Assembly (NCBI GenBank): GCA_003599205.1
Contig: QZJA01000007.1
Location: 1 to 29,625, forward strand
Reading direction: 5' to 3'
Origin: Candidatus Parcubacteria bacterium
GTDB lineage: Bacteria; Patescibacteriota; Patescibacteriia; UBA1558; GWA2-36-10
DNA: 29,625 bases
Part shown: positions 1 through 7,789 of the stretch, in pieces
Layout: the number at the start of each line of letters is the position of its first letter
Position numbering within the stretch: position 1 is the stretch's first letter
Notes under the pieces: generated by a model
The model's database searches: none
Seen by the model: only the letters and a program-made list of their open reading frames with translations
Told to the model about the DNA's origin: nothing
Position numbers and translations under genes: made by a program

Positions 1-296
1 AAGATTTGAAAATAAATCCTCTAGTGACTTGGCAGGCTCAGAATCTGTCGCTTTATGATTTTTGGGAAGTAGACTGGCAGATAGCTTTGTTTGATGGTGA
101 TAATTTAGTTGGTGTCAATGAAGCTAAATCTAGAGATTTTAAGTCTTTAGAAAGTCGAGACATAGAAGTTGCTTGGCTTAAAGATCTGCCCAGAGTTACC
201 AAAGTACAAATATTTCCAGTTTTAAACTGGCTAGACAAGGATAATTTTACGAGTTATTATCAAGAGGAAAGAGAAGTTGATCGGGTTAATTTTTAG
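1..296 (+). CDS. C-terminal end of a hypothetical protein (5' end outside window)
   Basis: The reading frame is open from the window edge to a TAG at 294-296, so about 97 residues of the C-terminus are visible. A TTG at 6 could be read as a start, but the frame continues upstream and I treat the gene as partial. The visible part has alternating hydrophobic and polar strands with a segment FDGDNLVGVNEAKSRDFKSL. That pattern is reminiscent of small beta-sandwich domains (FxLYD-like) found on membrane-anchored Patescibacteria proteins. There is no membrane segment or catalytic motif in this part. I do not recognise the family. The gene precedes rodA on the same strand with an 81-nt gap, so it may belong to a cell-envelope cluster; this is inference. 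Confidence 0.55.
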   Translation, partial: DLKINPLVTWQAQNLSLYDFWEVDWQIALFDGDNLVGVNEAKSRDFKSLESRDIEVAWLKDLPRVTKVQIFPVLNWLDKDNFTSYYQEEREVDRVNF

Positions 297-323
297 CTGA
301 TTTATAAGCCCTGTTAGAAATTT

Positions 324-352
324 TGCCCTTAATTTCTAGTAAGGGCATATTA
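324..352 (+). promoter_or_regulatory. Possible rodA promoter with a palindrome between the boxes
   Basis: TTGCCC (324-329) and CATATT (347-352) are separated by 17 nt. An inverted repeat GCCCTTA (325-331) / TAAGGGC (340-346) lies across the spacer. It could be an operator, or a weak terminator stem for the upstream gene, but no T-run follows it. Both readings are tentative. Confidence 0.3.
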
Positions 353-377
353 AATTAATAATTAATTTCTGGCTCGG

Positions 378-1472
378 ATGAGAAACTTTTTCCTTAGATG
401 GAGGAATCTTGATTGGCTGTTATTTTTCGCCATTATAATTTTTTTGGTTTTAAGTAGCAGTATATTGTATAGTCTTAGTTTGAATACCGACACGACTAAT
501 TTTATTATTTTTAAAAAACAGATTTTTATTGCCTTGACTGGCCTAGCTTTATTTTTCGGAGCGGCTCGAGTTAATTATAGTTTTTGGTCAACTTACAGTA
601 AGTTGATTTTTATTTTGTTTGTTTTGGTTTTAATTTCAGTTTTGCTTTTTGGCACCAATCTCAAAGGAACAACTGGCTGGATTGTGATTGGGTCTTTTAC
701 TATTCAGCCAGTTGAATTTGCCAAGCTAGCATTAATTATTTGGCTGGCTCGTTATTTTTCTGAGAATGCTCCTGAGTTTAGATATTTTAAACACATTTTG
801 ATCAGTGGACTGATGACTTTGTTTTTTGTTTTACTAGTAGCAATGCAGCCTGATTTGGGATCATCTTTAGTTTTATTTGGTACTTGGTTGGTAGTTTTGT
901 TATTTACTGGTATTAGAAAAAAACATTTAATTTTACTCTTTGGTACTCTCGTAGCAATATCAATTTTTGCTTGGTTTTTTGTTTTGCAGGATTACCAGCA
1001 GTCTAGAATTTTGACTTTCTTTGATCCTGGCCGTGATCCTCGAGGGGACGGGTATAATGTGATTCAATCTATAGTGGCTGTTGGCTCTGGACAATTATTT
1101 GGCCGTGGTTTGGCTCTTGGCTCGCAAAGTAGCTTACGTTTTTTGCCTGAGCCTGGTACTGATTTTATTTTTGCGGTAATTGGTGAAGAGCTGGGTTTAG
1201 TGGGAGTAAGTCTGTTACTGGCCTTATTCGCTTTTGTTTTTTATCGTTTATTTAGGACTATGCGCCGAGCGCAGGATGACTTTGGAGCCTATCTGGTCTT
1301 GGGTGTGGCAGCGATGCTTTTGGTCCAAACTTTTATAAATATTGGGATGAACATGGGTATTTCACCAGTTACTGGTATTCCTTTGCCACTAGTTTCGGCT
1401 GGAGGCAGTTCGCTGTGGGCCAGCCTAATAGCTTTGGGTTTGGTGCAGAGCGTCCATATTAGAAACTCTTAA
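378..1472 (+). CDS. rodA: RodA/FtsW-type peptidoglycan glycosyltransferase (SEDS family)
   Basis: Polytopic SEDS glycosyltransferase that polymerises lipid II into glycan strands, normally with a class B PBP, during cell elongation. The 364-aa length is normal for RodA. Hydrophobic segments run through the protein. Family signatures are visible: GTTGWIVIGSFTIQPVEFAK, then MQPDLGSSLVLFG, then QSIVAVGSGQLFGRG with FLPEPGTDFIFAVIGEELG, and near the C-terminus GISPVTGIPLPLVSAGGSS. These fit RodA better than FtsW because of the QPDLG and FLPE-TDFIFA blocks. The ATG at 378 has no clear Shine-Dalgarno site. No PBP2 gene is visible beside it; it may lie upstream of the window. Confidence 0.93.
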   Translation: MRNFFLRWRNLDWLLFFAIIIFLVLSSSILYSLSLNTDTTNFIIFKKQIFIALTGLALFFGAARVNYSFWSTYSKLIFILFVLVLISVLLFGTNLKGTTGWIVIGSFTIQPVEFAKLALIIWLARYFSENAPEFRYFKHILISGLMTLFFVLLVAMQPDLGSSLVLFGTWLVVLLFTGIRKKHLILLFGTLVAISIFAWFFVLQDYQQSRILTFFDPGRDPRGDGYNVIQSIVAVGSGQLFGRGLALGSQSSLRFLPEPGTDFIFAVIGEELGLVGVSLLLALFAFVFYRLFRTMRRAQDDFGAYLVLGVAAMLLVQTFINIGMNMGISPVTGIPLPLVSAGGSSLWASLIALGLVQSVHIRNS

Positions 1473-1479
1473 ACGGGGG

Positions 1480-1508
1480 TTGACTTATGGCTTGTTTTGT
1501 GATTAAAT
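1480..1508 (+). promoter_or_regulatory. Promoter for rplY
   Basis: TTGACT at 1480-1485 and TTAAAT at 1503-1508 are separated by 17 nt. They lie in the short rodA-rplY gap and imply a start near 1515, about 28 nt before the rplY ATG. Confidence 0.55.
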
Positions 1509-1542
1509 AGACACACTGTGTTTTATTTTTAAGTTAAAAAAT

Positions 1543-2214
1543 ATGGCAGAATTCATACTAGAAGCTAATGAACGTAAAGTTGATCAACAGAGTCAACTAA
1601 CAAAAATTCGTGAAAACAGCCGCGTGCCTGGTGTTGTTTATGGTTTTAGTCAAGAACCGCTAGCAGTTGACATGGATTACAATCAATTGCTTAAGATTGT
1701 AAAAAGCGCTGGAACTAGTGGCATAATTACTCTCAAAGTAGGACAAAAAAACTTGAAAGTAATAATTCGCGAATATCAGCAGAATCCAATTAGTGATAAA
1801 TTGTCACATATTGATTTTATGGCCGTAGATGAAAAGCGACCTTTGACCACCAAGATTCCTCTAGAGTTTTTTGGTACTTCCAAAGCTGTTCGTGAGCAAG
1901 GCGGACAAATTGATATAAAAAGCAACCAAATTTCTGTAAAATGTTTACCAAAGGATTTACCAGAAAAGATTGTTATTGATTTGGGTAATCTTAGTGGTAT
2001 TGGACAGAAGTTGCTTGTTCGTGATCTTAAAATTGATGATAAGGTGACTGTTTTGGACAACCCAAATGATCCTGTAGTTAGTGTTATTATGCCTAAGAAA
2101 ATTAAACTTGTTACCGATGCAGCAACAACTGAGGTTCCAGTAGCAGGTGCAGCTCCAACCGATAGTGAAGCTAAAGAAGGTGAAACTAAAGAAGGCGAAG
2201 CTAAGAAAGAATAA
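1543..2214 (+). CDS. rplY: 50S ribosomal protein L25 (general stress protein CTC type)
   Basis: L25/TL5/CTC protein that binds 5S rRNA in the large subunit. At 223 aa it is the long form: an N-terminal L25 beta-barrel (about residues 1-90, starting FILEANERK and including SRVPGVVYG, which is typical of the family) plus the C-terminal TL5-type beta domain (about 95-190, including KIPLEFFGTSKAVREQGG). The tail is low-complexity, rich in Glu, Lys and Ala. The start is ATG 1543; the leader is AT-rich without a Shine-Dalgarno site. It has its own likely promoter at 1480-1508. Confidence 0.95.
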   Translation: MAEFILEANERKVDQQSQLTKIRENSRVPGVVYGFSQEPLAVDMDYNQLLKIVKSAGTSGIITLKVGQKNLKVIIREYQQNPISDKLSHIDFMAVDEKRPLTTKIPLEFFGTSKAVREQGGQIDIKSNQISVKCLPKDLPEKIVIDLGNLSGIGQKLLVRDLKIDDKVTVLDNPNDPVVSVIMPKKIKLVTDAATTEVPVAGAAPTDSEAKEGETKEGEAKKE

Positions 2215-2227
2215 TTTTTTCTGGCCC

Positions 2228-3289
2228 ATGCTGACTCACAAAACCAAAATTTATTTGGCGATAACTGTCATTTTTGTGGCAGTTATTTTGCTTGTTTTTG
2301 GTATTATCAATCTATTAAAAGAGAATAATTCTCAAAATCAGGAGCAAACTCAGGTAGAAAATAAACAGGATGAAACATTTATTCCTAGGCATCCTTTAAG
2401 TGGCTTACCGTTGGATGATAGTGCGTTCAATTGTTTGCCAATTTCTATCATGATAGAAAATGCTTATGATATTTTGCCGCAAAAAGGTCTAGCTCAAGCA
2501 GATATAGTTTATGAAGCGCTGGCTGAAGCAAACATCACTAGACTTCTGGCTATTTATGACAGTACCAAGAGCGCTGATAAGATCGGGCCGATTCGCTCCG
2601 CTAGGCCATATTTTATGGATTGGGCAGAAGAGTATGGTGGTATTTATATGCATGTAGGTGGTAGTCCTCAAGCGCTTAATTCTTTAGACAATTATGATTT
2701 GATTGACGTTGATCAGATTGGTGCGGGAGAAGTATATTTTTGGCGCGACCAGAATATTGATGCCCCACACAATGTATTTACTTCCAATTCTAATTGGTTG
2801 AGAGCCGCTGAGATCAGAGGTGGTGGTGAATATTATTGTAAAGTAGGTGGCATTGGTATGTGGAATTTTAAAGACGTACCAAACGATTATTCTAGCGAAG
2901 GTTTGAATTTAGCTCAGGAAATCAAAGTTGATTTTTCTTCTGATCTTTATGAAGTTAATTGGAAGCTGAATCAAAATTTAAAAGGCTACCAACGCTGGCA
3001 AAGTGGTGATAAATATATTTATGATAATGGTGAGCAGGTAGTGGTCAGTAATGTTATTGTACAGTTAGCTGACACTAAGATTATTGATGATATTGGTAGA
3101 AGACAGATTGATACTCAATCTGGTGGCAAGGTTTATGTTTTTAATATTTATGGAGTAAAACAAGGTCAGTGGAAACTGGATAATGGTCGGACTAGATTCT
3201 ATGATAATGAAGGCAAGGAAATTGAGCTGGTGCCAGGTAAGAGTTGGATAGAGATAATTCCTGGTGAAGAAAATATTAGTTATCAATGA
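2228..3289 (+). CDS. DUF3048 (YerB-like) membrane-anchored protein
   Basis: A 353-aa protein with an N-terminal transmembrane anchor (about residues 9-28) and a long extracytoplasmic part. The body matches DUF3048/YerB: HPLSGLPLDD, then ISIMIENAYDILPQKGLAQA, DIVYEALAEANITRLLAIY, and the hallmark KIGPIRSARPYFMDWAEEYG with GGSPQAL. A C-terminal DUF3048_C-like beta domain follows. I chose ATG 2228 because it gives a clean membrane anchor; an upstream ATG at 2147 overlaps the end of rplY out of frame and adds a Lys-rich stretch. No lipobox Cys is present, unlike Bacillus YerB. Its function is not established. The stop is TGA. Confidence 0.88.
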   Translation: MLTHKTKIYLAITVIFVAVILLVFGIINLLKENNSQNQEQTQVENKQDETFIPRHPLSGLPLDDSAFNCLPISIMIENAYDILPQKGLAQADIVYEALAEANITRLLAIYDSTKSADKIGPIRSARPYFMDWAEEYGGIYMHVGGSPQALNSLDNYDLIDVDQIGAGEVYFWRDQNIDAPHNVFTSNSNWLRAAEIRGGGEYYCKVGGIGMWNFKDVPNDYSSEGLNLAQEIKVDFSSDLYEVNWKLNQNLKGYQRWQSGDKYIYDNGEQVVVSNVIVQLADTKIIDDIGRRQIDTQSGGKVYVFNIYGVKQGQWKLDNGRTRFYDNEGKEIELVPGKSWIEIIPGEENISYQ

Positions 3290-3293
3290 AAAT

Positions 3294-3317
3294 AACCCTG
3301 GCTGCTGTCAGGGTTTT
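3294..3317. terminator. Bidirectional terminator between the DUF3048 gene and the 62-aa gene
   Basis: AACCCTG (3294-3300) pairs with CAGGGTT (3309-3315) around an 8-nt loop. T-rich sequence follows on the plus strand and ATTTT follows on the minus strand, so it can serve both convergent genes. Confidence 0.75.
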
Positions 3318-3329
3318 ATAGTGGGCTAT

Positions 3330-3518
3330 TTATAAAAGCTTTTCGGCTTCGGCCGTGTGGATTCCGCCTTTATTTTGGCGGATTTTGGTTATTCGGTAAC
3401 GGCCGTTTTTGGTCTCTATGACCTGACCGTTCTCAAGCTCTTTTTCCGAATCATAGCGGAAGCTGGTGGAAGGACGAGCGTCTTTGCTGTGACTGTAGAA
3501 TATAATCCAAATTCCCAC
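3330..3518 (-). CDS. 62-aa microprotein with consensus promoter and Shine-Dalgarno site
   Basis: GTG start at 3518, preceded 7 nt upstream by a full AAGGAGGT (3533-3526). Further up is a perfect sigma-70 type promoter (3600-3572), and the convergent terminator at 3294-3317 follows. This set of signals makes a 62-aa product very likely to be real. The protein starts with a short hydrophobic run (GIWIIFYS), then a polar region, then GQVIETKNGRYRITKIRQNK, which looks like a small beta-rich unit. I do not recognise a family. Codon use is more GC-rich than in the neighbouring prmC. The start codon lies inside a small inverted repeat (TCCC/GGGA), which could affect initiation. Confidence 0.72.
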   Translation of the reverse strand: MGIWIIFYSHSKDARPSTSFRYDSEKELENGQVIETKNGRYRITKIRQNKGGIHTAEAEKLL

Positions 3519-3571
3519 GATGGGGACCTCCTTGTTTTCTAGCAGTGAAAAGCAATTATCAACAATAGCGG

Positions 3572-3600
3572 ATTATAATATGATTGTTTATTTTTGTCAA
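3572..3600 (-). promoter_or_regulatory. Consensus promoter of the 62-aa gene
   Basis: Read on the minus strand, TTGACA (3600-3595), a 17-nt spacer and TATAAT (3577-3572) match the sigma-70 consensus exactly. Confidence 0.8.
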
Positions 3601-4455
3601 CTATTGTGATACTTTCACTATCCTAATGTTATTGGCTAAGTCTTTGAGAAATTCTATTTTGGCCTGAGGTAGTTGTGCTTTTATAATTTTTTTTATTAGT
3701 TCATGTTGGGCAGGATCGATTTCTAGTAGTATTAGGTATTTGTCGGCTAGATAATTCGGCAGTTGTTCCAAAAGTTGACGGTAGTAATTCAAGCCGTCTT
3801 TCCCAGCTAGTAGAGCCAGCCGTGGCTCTTTTTGAATTGAAGGTTCTTTTAATTGTTGGGGAGTAAGATAAGGCAGATTGGCCATAACAATAGCAAATTT
3901 TTTTGCTGGGATTTTTTTGAGTAGATTTGATTGCAAAAATTTTATTTGTTTGTTTAGTCCTAATTTTCTGGCATTGGTTCTAGCTGTTTTTAGGGCAGCT
4001 AAAGAAATATCGGTCGCCAGATAGGAGGCTGTTTGGTTGTTATTTTTGGCCAAAGATAAAATCAAACAACCAGTACCAGTGCCAATATCTATGATATTTT
4101 GTTTGTTCTGAGTAAATTTTAAAGCCTCGTCAATTATTAATTCTGATTCAGGACGAGGGATAAGTGTATTTTTTGAAACCAAAAATTTGAGACCATAAAA
4201 TTCTTTGTAACCTTTGAGGTAAGCTAGTGACCAGCCGGCTAATCTTTTACGCAATAGTTTTTTGAAGCTTAGAATAGTGGAATGGCTGAGTAATTTTTCT
4301 GGTTTTTTGTAAATATATTCTATTTTCTTATGCAATGCCAAAGCTAGTAGCTGATCTAGCTCCTGTGGTTCCAAGGCGCCGGCATTTTTTTGCAGAAATT
4401 CTTTAATGCTCGGTCGGGAGTTGTTTAGGCTTTTTTTTGTTTGGCGGCTTGCCAT
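3601..4455 (-). CDS. prmC: Peptide chain release factor glutamine methyltransferase PrmC/HemK
   Basis: SAM-dependent N5-methyltransferase that methylates the Gln of the GGQ motif in release factors. The 284-aa length is normal. Visible motifs are the family block LIPRPESE (about 98-105), SAM-binding motif I DIGTGTG (123-129), and the substrate-binding NPPY-type motif present as NLPY (193-196), a variant of NPPY. It lies directly downstream of its substrate gene prfA and overlaps the prfA end by about 31 nt, so the two are translationally coupled. The ATG at 4455 gives a slightly long N-terminus; a later start cannot be excluded. Confidence 0.93.
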   Translation of the reverse strand: MASRQTKKSLNNSRPSIKEFLQKNAGALEPQELDQLLALALHKKIEYIYKKPEKLLSHSTILSFKKLLRKRLAGWSLAYLKGYKEFYGLKFLVSKNTLIPRPESELIIDEALKFTQNKQNIIDIGTGTGCLILSLAKNNNQTASYLATDISLAALKTARTNARKLGLNKQIKFLQSNLLKKIPAKKFAIVMANLPYLTPQQLKEPSIQKEPRLALLAGKDGLNYYRQLLEQLPNYLADKYLILLEIDPAQHELIKKIIKAQLPQAKIEFLKDLANNIRIVKVSQ

Positions 4456-5480
4456 AGTTCTTTTATTATTGGCATTAGATCGCCAGCCATTATCTTGTAT
4501 AAGTTGTGTAGGGTCAGCTTGATGCGATGGTCAGTCATCCTATCTTGAGGGAAATTGTAAGTACGGATTTTTTCTGAGCGGTCGCCACTGCCAATCTGAT
4601 TTTTCCTTTGGGCGGATTCTTTGGCTCTTTTTTCCTCTTCCATATTGGCCAAAATGCGGGAGCGGAGGATGGCCATGGCTTTTTCTCTATTTTGTCCCTG
4701 AGATTTTTCGTCTTGGCAGGAAACAACTGTATTGGTCGGTAAGTGAGTTATGCGGACAGCAGAATAAGTGGTGTTGACTGATTGTCCACCATTGCCCGAG
4801 GCGCAGAAGGTATCAATTCTCAAATCTTTAGCTTCAATTTTTAGATCAATTTCTTCAGCTTCTGGCATGACAGCTACTGTGGCGGCGCTAGTGTGGACTC
4901 GTCCAGCTTTTTCAGTTTCTGGTACCCTTTGGACGCGGTGGACACCGCTTTCATATTTGAAATGTTTGTAAACATTTTTGCCGCTTATTTCGGCTATTAC
5001 TTCCTTGAATCCGCCGATTTCAGTTTTGTTGGCGGAAAGTAGCTTCATATCAAATTCCATATTTTCAGCAAAACGGGAATACATGCGGAAAAGTTCAGCG
5101 GCAAACAGTGCTGACTCATCGCCACCAGTGCCGGCTCTTATTTCCAAGATAATATTTTTTTTGTCGTTCGGATCATCAGGATTTATCAATTCATCTAATC
5201 TAGTTTCATTGTCTAAAATATTTTTTTCTAAAGCAGTTATTTCTTCTTGAGTCAGAGCGATCATTTCATCGTCAGTTTCTGAACCAATTGATTCTTGGAG
5301 TCCAGATAATTCTTTTTTGGTTTTTTCTATGCTTTGAGCCAAATCAAAGACTTCTTTGAGATCGCTGTATTCTCGGCCTAGTTTTGTCATTTTTGAGGAA
5401 TCAGAAACAACGTCTGATTTTTGCATTTCAGCTTCTAGTTCGGCAATCTTTATTTTTATTTTTTCTAAATCAAATGTCAT
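4425..5480 (-). CDS. prfA: Peptide chain release factor 1
   Basis: Class I release factor that recognises UAA and UAG. The 351-aa length is normal. It shows the PxT codon-recognition tripeptide (PET, residues 187-189, in RVPETEKAGRVHTSAATVAV), characteristic of RF1 rather than the SPF of RF2, and the catalytic GGQ (231-233) in CASGNGGQSVN. The N-terminal coiled-coil region (about 1-100) is present. The gene follows rpmE on the minus strand after a terminator and precedes prmC, the common rpmE-prfA-prmC order. TGA stops in this window imply that RF2 is encoded elsewhere. Confidence 0.97.
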   Translation of the reverse strand: MTFDLEKIKIKIAELEAEMQKSDVVSDSSKMTKLGREYSDLKEVFDLAQSIEKTKKELSGLQESIGSETDDEMIALTQEEITALEKNILDNETRLDELINPDDPNDKKNIILEIRAGTGGDESALFAAELFRMYSRFAENMEFDMKLLSANKTEIGGFKEVIAEISGKNVYKHFKYESGVHRVQRVPETEKAGRVHTSAATVAVMPEAEEIDLKIEAKDLRIDTFCASGNGGQSVNTTYSAVRITHLPTNTVVSCQDEKSQGQNREKAMAILRSRILANMEEEKRAKESAQRKNQIGSGDRSEKIRTYNFPQDRMTDHRIKLTLHNLYKIMAGDLMPIIKELWQAAKQKKA

Positions 5481-5512
5481 ATATTTGTCATAAGCTACTA
5501 TTCTATTATAAC

Positions 5513-5547
5513 AAAAAAGCCCTGGCTAATACCAATGAGCTTTTTTT
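5513..5547. terminator. Terminator between rpmE and prfA
   Basis: An A-run/T-run stem (AAAAAAGC with GCTTTTTT) continues through a bulge into TGG/CCA around a short loop. It is nearly symmetrical, so it could work in either direction. Its place downstream of rpmE on the minus strand suggests it ends that transcript. Confidence 0.6.
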
Positions 5548-5563
5548 ATTATTAAAAAAATAG

Positions 5564-5908
5564 TTATTTATTTGTTTTGCTTTTAGCTTTGGGTTTGCTA
5601 TTTTCCTTGATTTCTTCTTTAATCTTGGCTTTTTCTTTTTCTAGTTTGCGTTCTTGAGCACGAACTTTTTTAACAGCCTTACCCTTTCTGATTTTAGAAG
5701 TTTTTTCTTGAAGTTCTTTGATCTTCTTGAATCTATCTACCCGACCAGCAGTATCAACTAGTTTTTCTTTGCCAGTATAAAAAGGATGACAAGCTGAACA
5801 AATTTCCACTCGAATTTCTTTGATAGTTGAACCAATAGTCATAGTATTGCCACAAGCACAAATAATCTTGGCATCAGCAAAGTATTTTGGATGAATGTCT
5901 TTTTTCAT
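5564..5908 (-). CDS. rpmE: 50S ribosomal protein L31, zinc-ribbon form with basic extension
   Basis: Large-subunit protein L31. The first 75 residues are canonical: MKKDIHPKYF, a zinc-ribbon with cysteine pairs in CAC and CSAC, and HPFYTGKEKLVDTAGRVDRF. At 114 aa it is longer than typical L31 (about 70 aa) because of a Lys/Glu-rich C-terminal extension of about 40 residues, predicted helical. The four cysteines mark the Zn-binding (C+) type used under zinc-replete conditions. A copy of a dispersed palindromic repeat (5925-5957) lies just upstream, in its probable 5' leader. Confidence 0.95.
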   Translation of the reverse strand: MKKDIHPKYFADAKIICACGNTMTIGSTIKEIRVEICSACHPFYTGKEKLVDTAGRVDRFKKIKELQEKTSKIRKGKAVKKVRAQERKLEKEKAKIKEEIKENSKPKAKSKTNK

Positions 5909-5924
5909 ATTTATAAATAAATTA

Positions 5925-5957
5925 CCCGCCTAGACTCGACGTTTTAGTCGAGGCTGG
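5925..5957 (+). repeat. Palindromic repeat family 2, copy 1 (rpmE leader)
   Basis: Begins CCCGCCTAGACT and ends AGTCGAGGCTGG around a short loop; CTCGAC can pair with GTCGAG. Related copies lie at 6144-6175 and, on the minus strand, at 27945-27918. Confidence 0.75.
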
Positions 5958-5964
5958 CCCCAGT

Positions 5965-5993
5965 AGAGTAGCAGATTTTAATAAATAAGTCAA
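5965..5993 (-). promoter_or_regulatory. Probable rpmE promoter
   Basis: On the minus strand TTGACT (5993-5988), 17 nt, then TACTCT (5970-5965). The transcript would carry repeat copy 1 in its leader. Confidence 0.5.
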
Positions 5994-6018
5994 TATCTAT
6001 AGACCAAGCTAAAAAGTC

Positions 6019-6047
6019 TTGCCAATTTGCGATTTTTATGTTAAAGT
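6019..6047 (+). promoter_or_regulatory. Probable rpsB-tsf promoter
   Basis: TTGCCA (6019-6024), 17 nt, TAAAGT (6042-6047). It predicts a leader of about 135 nt before rpsB that contains repeat copy 2. Confidence 0.55.
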
Positions 6048-6143
6048 GATGTCTACTTAATTAATCACAAGTATTTACTGTGGTTTTAGCTATCCTTGTT
6101 TTGTCCAAGACAGAACTGGCTAAAATAGTAAATATGGGTAAAG

Positions 6144-6175
6144 CCCGCCTAGACTTAATGTCTAGTCGAGGCAGG
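6144..6175 (+). repeat. Palindromic repeat family 2, copy 2 (rpsB leader)
   Basis: Begins CCCGCCTAGACT and ends AGTCGAGGCAGG; CTAGAC pairs with GTCTAG. It ends 12 nt before the rpsB start, close to the likely ribosome-binding site (GGAAAGGA). Confidence 0.75.
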
Positions 6176-6187
6176 AAAGGAACAAAT

Positions 6188-6868
6188 ATGAATTTACCAA
6201 CTTTAGAAGAGTTGCTAAAAAGTGGCGTCCATTTTGGTCACAAGACCTCAAAAAGATACCCTAAAGCAGCTTCTTACATCCACACCCAACGGGGAGGAGT
6301 ACACATTATTGATCTACAAAAGACTGTTGAAGGCTTGAAAAAAGCTTTAGACTTTGTAGAGAAAACTACCAAAACCGGAGGTGTTATTTTATTTGTCGGC
6401 TCAAAAAAACAAGCTAGAGCCATTGTTAAGGAAGCAGCTCAAAGCTGTAATATGCCTTATATTATTGGTCGTTGGTTGGGTGGAACTTTCACCAACTTTG
6501 ACAACATTGTCAAATTGACCCGCAAATTGGAAAAAATGGAAAAAGATGAGGCCGAAGGTGGCTGGGAAGTTTATACCAAAAAAGAGCAAGTTACTCTTAG
6601 AAAAGAAATGGAAAAACTTCAAGAAACTGTCGGTGGTATCAAATTGATGAAGAGATTGCCAAAAGCAATGTTTGTGGTTGATATTAAAAAAGAAAGTACA
6701 GCTGTTAGTGAAGCTATAAAAGTAGGTATTCCAATCATCGCTTTGGTTGATACCAATGTTAATCCGGAAAAAGTCACTTACCCAATTCCAGCTAACGATG
6801 ATGCTGTCAAATCAATTGAGATGATTAGCAAATTGGTAGCAAATACTATAGCCAATTCTAAAAATTAA
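6188..6868 (+). CDS. rpsB: 30S ribosomal protein S2
   Basis: Small-subunit protein S2, 226 aa. The start at ATG 6188 gives the canonical N-terminus MNLPTLEELLKSGVHFGHKT and has AGGAAAGGA just upstream. The frame is open further upstream (to 6080), but that extension runs through the palindromic repeat and is not S2-like. Family blocks seen are GVHIIDLQKT, GGVILFVGSKKQA, IIGRWLGGTFTNF and the C-terminal PIIALVDTNVNPEKVTYPIPANDDA. It is followed 11 nt later by tsf, the usual rpsB-tsf pair. Confidence 0.97.
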   Translation: MNLPTLEELLKSGVHFGHKTSKRYPKAASYIHTQRGGVHIIDLQKTVEGLKKALDFVEKTTKTGGVILFVGSKKQARAIVKEAAQSCNMPYIIGRWLGGTFTNFDNIVKLTRKLEKMEKDEAEGGWEVYTKKEQVTLRKEMEKLQETVGGIKLMKRLPKAMFVVDIKKESTAVSEAIKVGIPIIALVDTNVNPEKVTYPIPANDDAVKSIEMISKLVANTIANSKN

Positions 6869-6879
6869 TTAAAACAAAA

Positions 6880-7653
6880 ATGTCATTAGACCTAATCAAA
6901 GAAGTAAGACAAATTACTGGGGCTGGCATTTCTGATGTCAAAGAAGCCTTAGACGAAGCTGCTGGTGACAGGGAAAAGGCCATTGAAATTTTGCGTAAAA
7001 GAGGCCAGAAGATTGCCGCCAAAAAATCTGATCGGGAGATCAAAGAAGGTGTAATTGCCTTAGCTAGAGCAGAAAATAAATTGGCTGTAGTTGGTCTTGG
7101 TTGTGAAACTGATTTTGTTGCCAAAAACGATGATTTTAAACAAGCAGTTCAGGAATTAGCCGAGAAGCTTTTGACTATGGGCAAAGACGGTTTTGCTGAT
7201 TGGGCTACCAAATTTATTCAAGATGAGCTGATTGTCAAAATTGGTGAAAATTTGAATCTTATTTTTATGGACTTATTTGAAGGTAAGGTCATCGGCACAT
7301 ATCTGCACTCAAACAATAAAGTTGCTTCAGTGGTGATTTTGTCTGAAGGTAAAGAGGAAATAGCCAAAGAAGTGGCCATGCATGCTTCTGCTATGGCGCC
7401 AAAATATCTTACTCCAGAAGAAGTGCCAAGTGCTGAGTTAGAAAAAGAAAAAGAAATTTATGTTGAACAGCTCAAGAAAGAAGGTAAGCCAGAAGATATG
7501 TTGGAAAAGATTTTGGCTGGTAAGGTACAAAAATATTACACTGAAGTTTGTCTTCTAAAACAGCCTTATGTCAAAGACGACAAAAAATCAATAGAAAAGT
7601 TTGTAGCCGAAAATGGTGCTAAGATAGAAGCTTTTAAATATTTTTCTTTATAA
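6880..7653 (+). CDS. tsf: Elongation factor Ts
   Basis: Guanine nucleotide exchange factor for EF-Tu, 257 aa. The N-terminal UBA-like domain (about 1-45) contains the typical TGAGISDVKEALDEAAGD, and the core EF-Ts motif GCETDFVAKND follows. The C-terminal LLKQPYVKDDKKSIEKFV is also standard. No Shine-Dalgarno site is seen; translation is probably coupled to rpsB, 11 nt upstream. The operon ends at the strong hairpin at 7667-7690. Confidence 0.97.
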   Translation: MSLDLIKEVRQITGAGISDVKEALDEAAGDREKAIEILRKRGQKIAAKKSDREIKEGVIALARAENKLAVVGLGCETDFVAKNDDFKQAVQELAEKLLTMGKDGFADWATKFIQDELIVKIGENLNLIFMDLFEGKVIGTYLHSNNKVASVVILSEGKEEIAKEVAMHASAMAPKYLTPEEVPSAELEKEKEIYVEQLKKEGKPEDMLEKILAGKVQKYYTEVCLLKQPYVKDDKKSIEKFVAENGAKIEAFKYFSL

Positions 7654-7666
7654 TTTTACAATCTTG

Positions 7667-7690
7667 CCCCGGGTTTTACCCGGGGTTTTT
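7667..7690 (+). terminator. Terminator of the rpsB-tsf operon
   Basis: CCCCGGG (7667-7673) pairs with CCCGGGG (7679-7685) around TTTTA, followed by TTTTTG. Confidence 0.9.
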
Positions 7691-7710
7691 GTTTTGAATA
7701 AAAATAAATA

Positions 7711-7740
7711 GCCGGGACGCGCGCAAGCGTGCGTCCCGGC
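7711..7740 (-). terminator. GC-rich hairpin ending the 44-aa gene
   Basis: GCCGGGACGC (7711-7720) pairs perfectly with GCGTCCCGGC (7731-7740). On the minus strand it is followed by TATTTATTTTTA, and it lies 50 nt after the stop of the minus-strand microprotein gene. Confidence 0.75.
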
Positions 7741-7789
7741 GGCAGGAGCATCGATAGTTGTGATACTTCGAAATCGCGGATGATCTCAT

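Noticed and set aside
6080..6187. N-terminal extension of rpsB
   Set aside because: The added residues are translated through a palindromic repeat and have no counterpart in S2, while ATG 6188 has a ribosome site and the canonical N-terminus.
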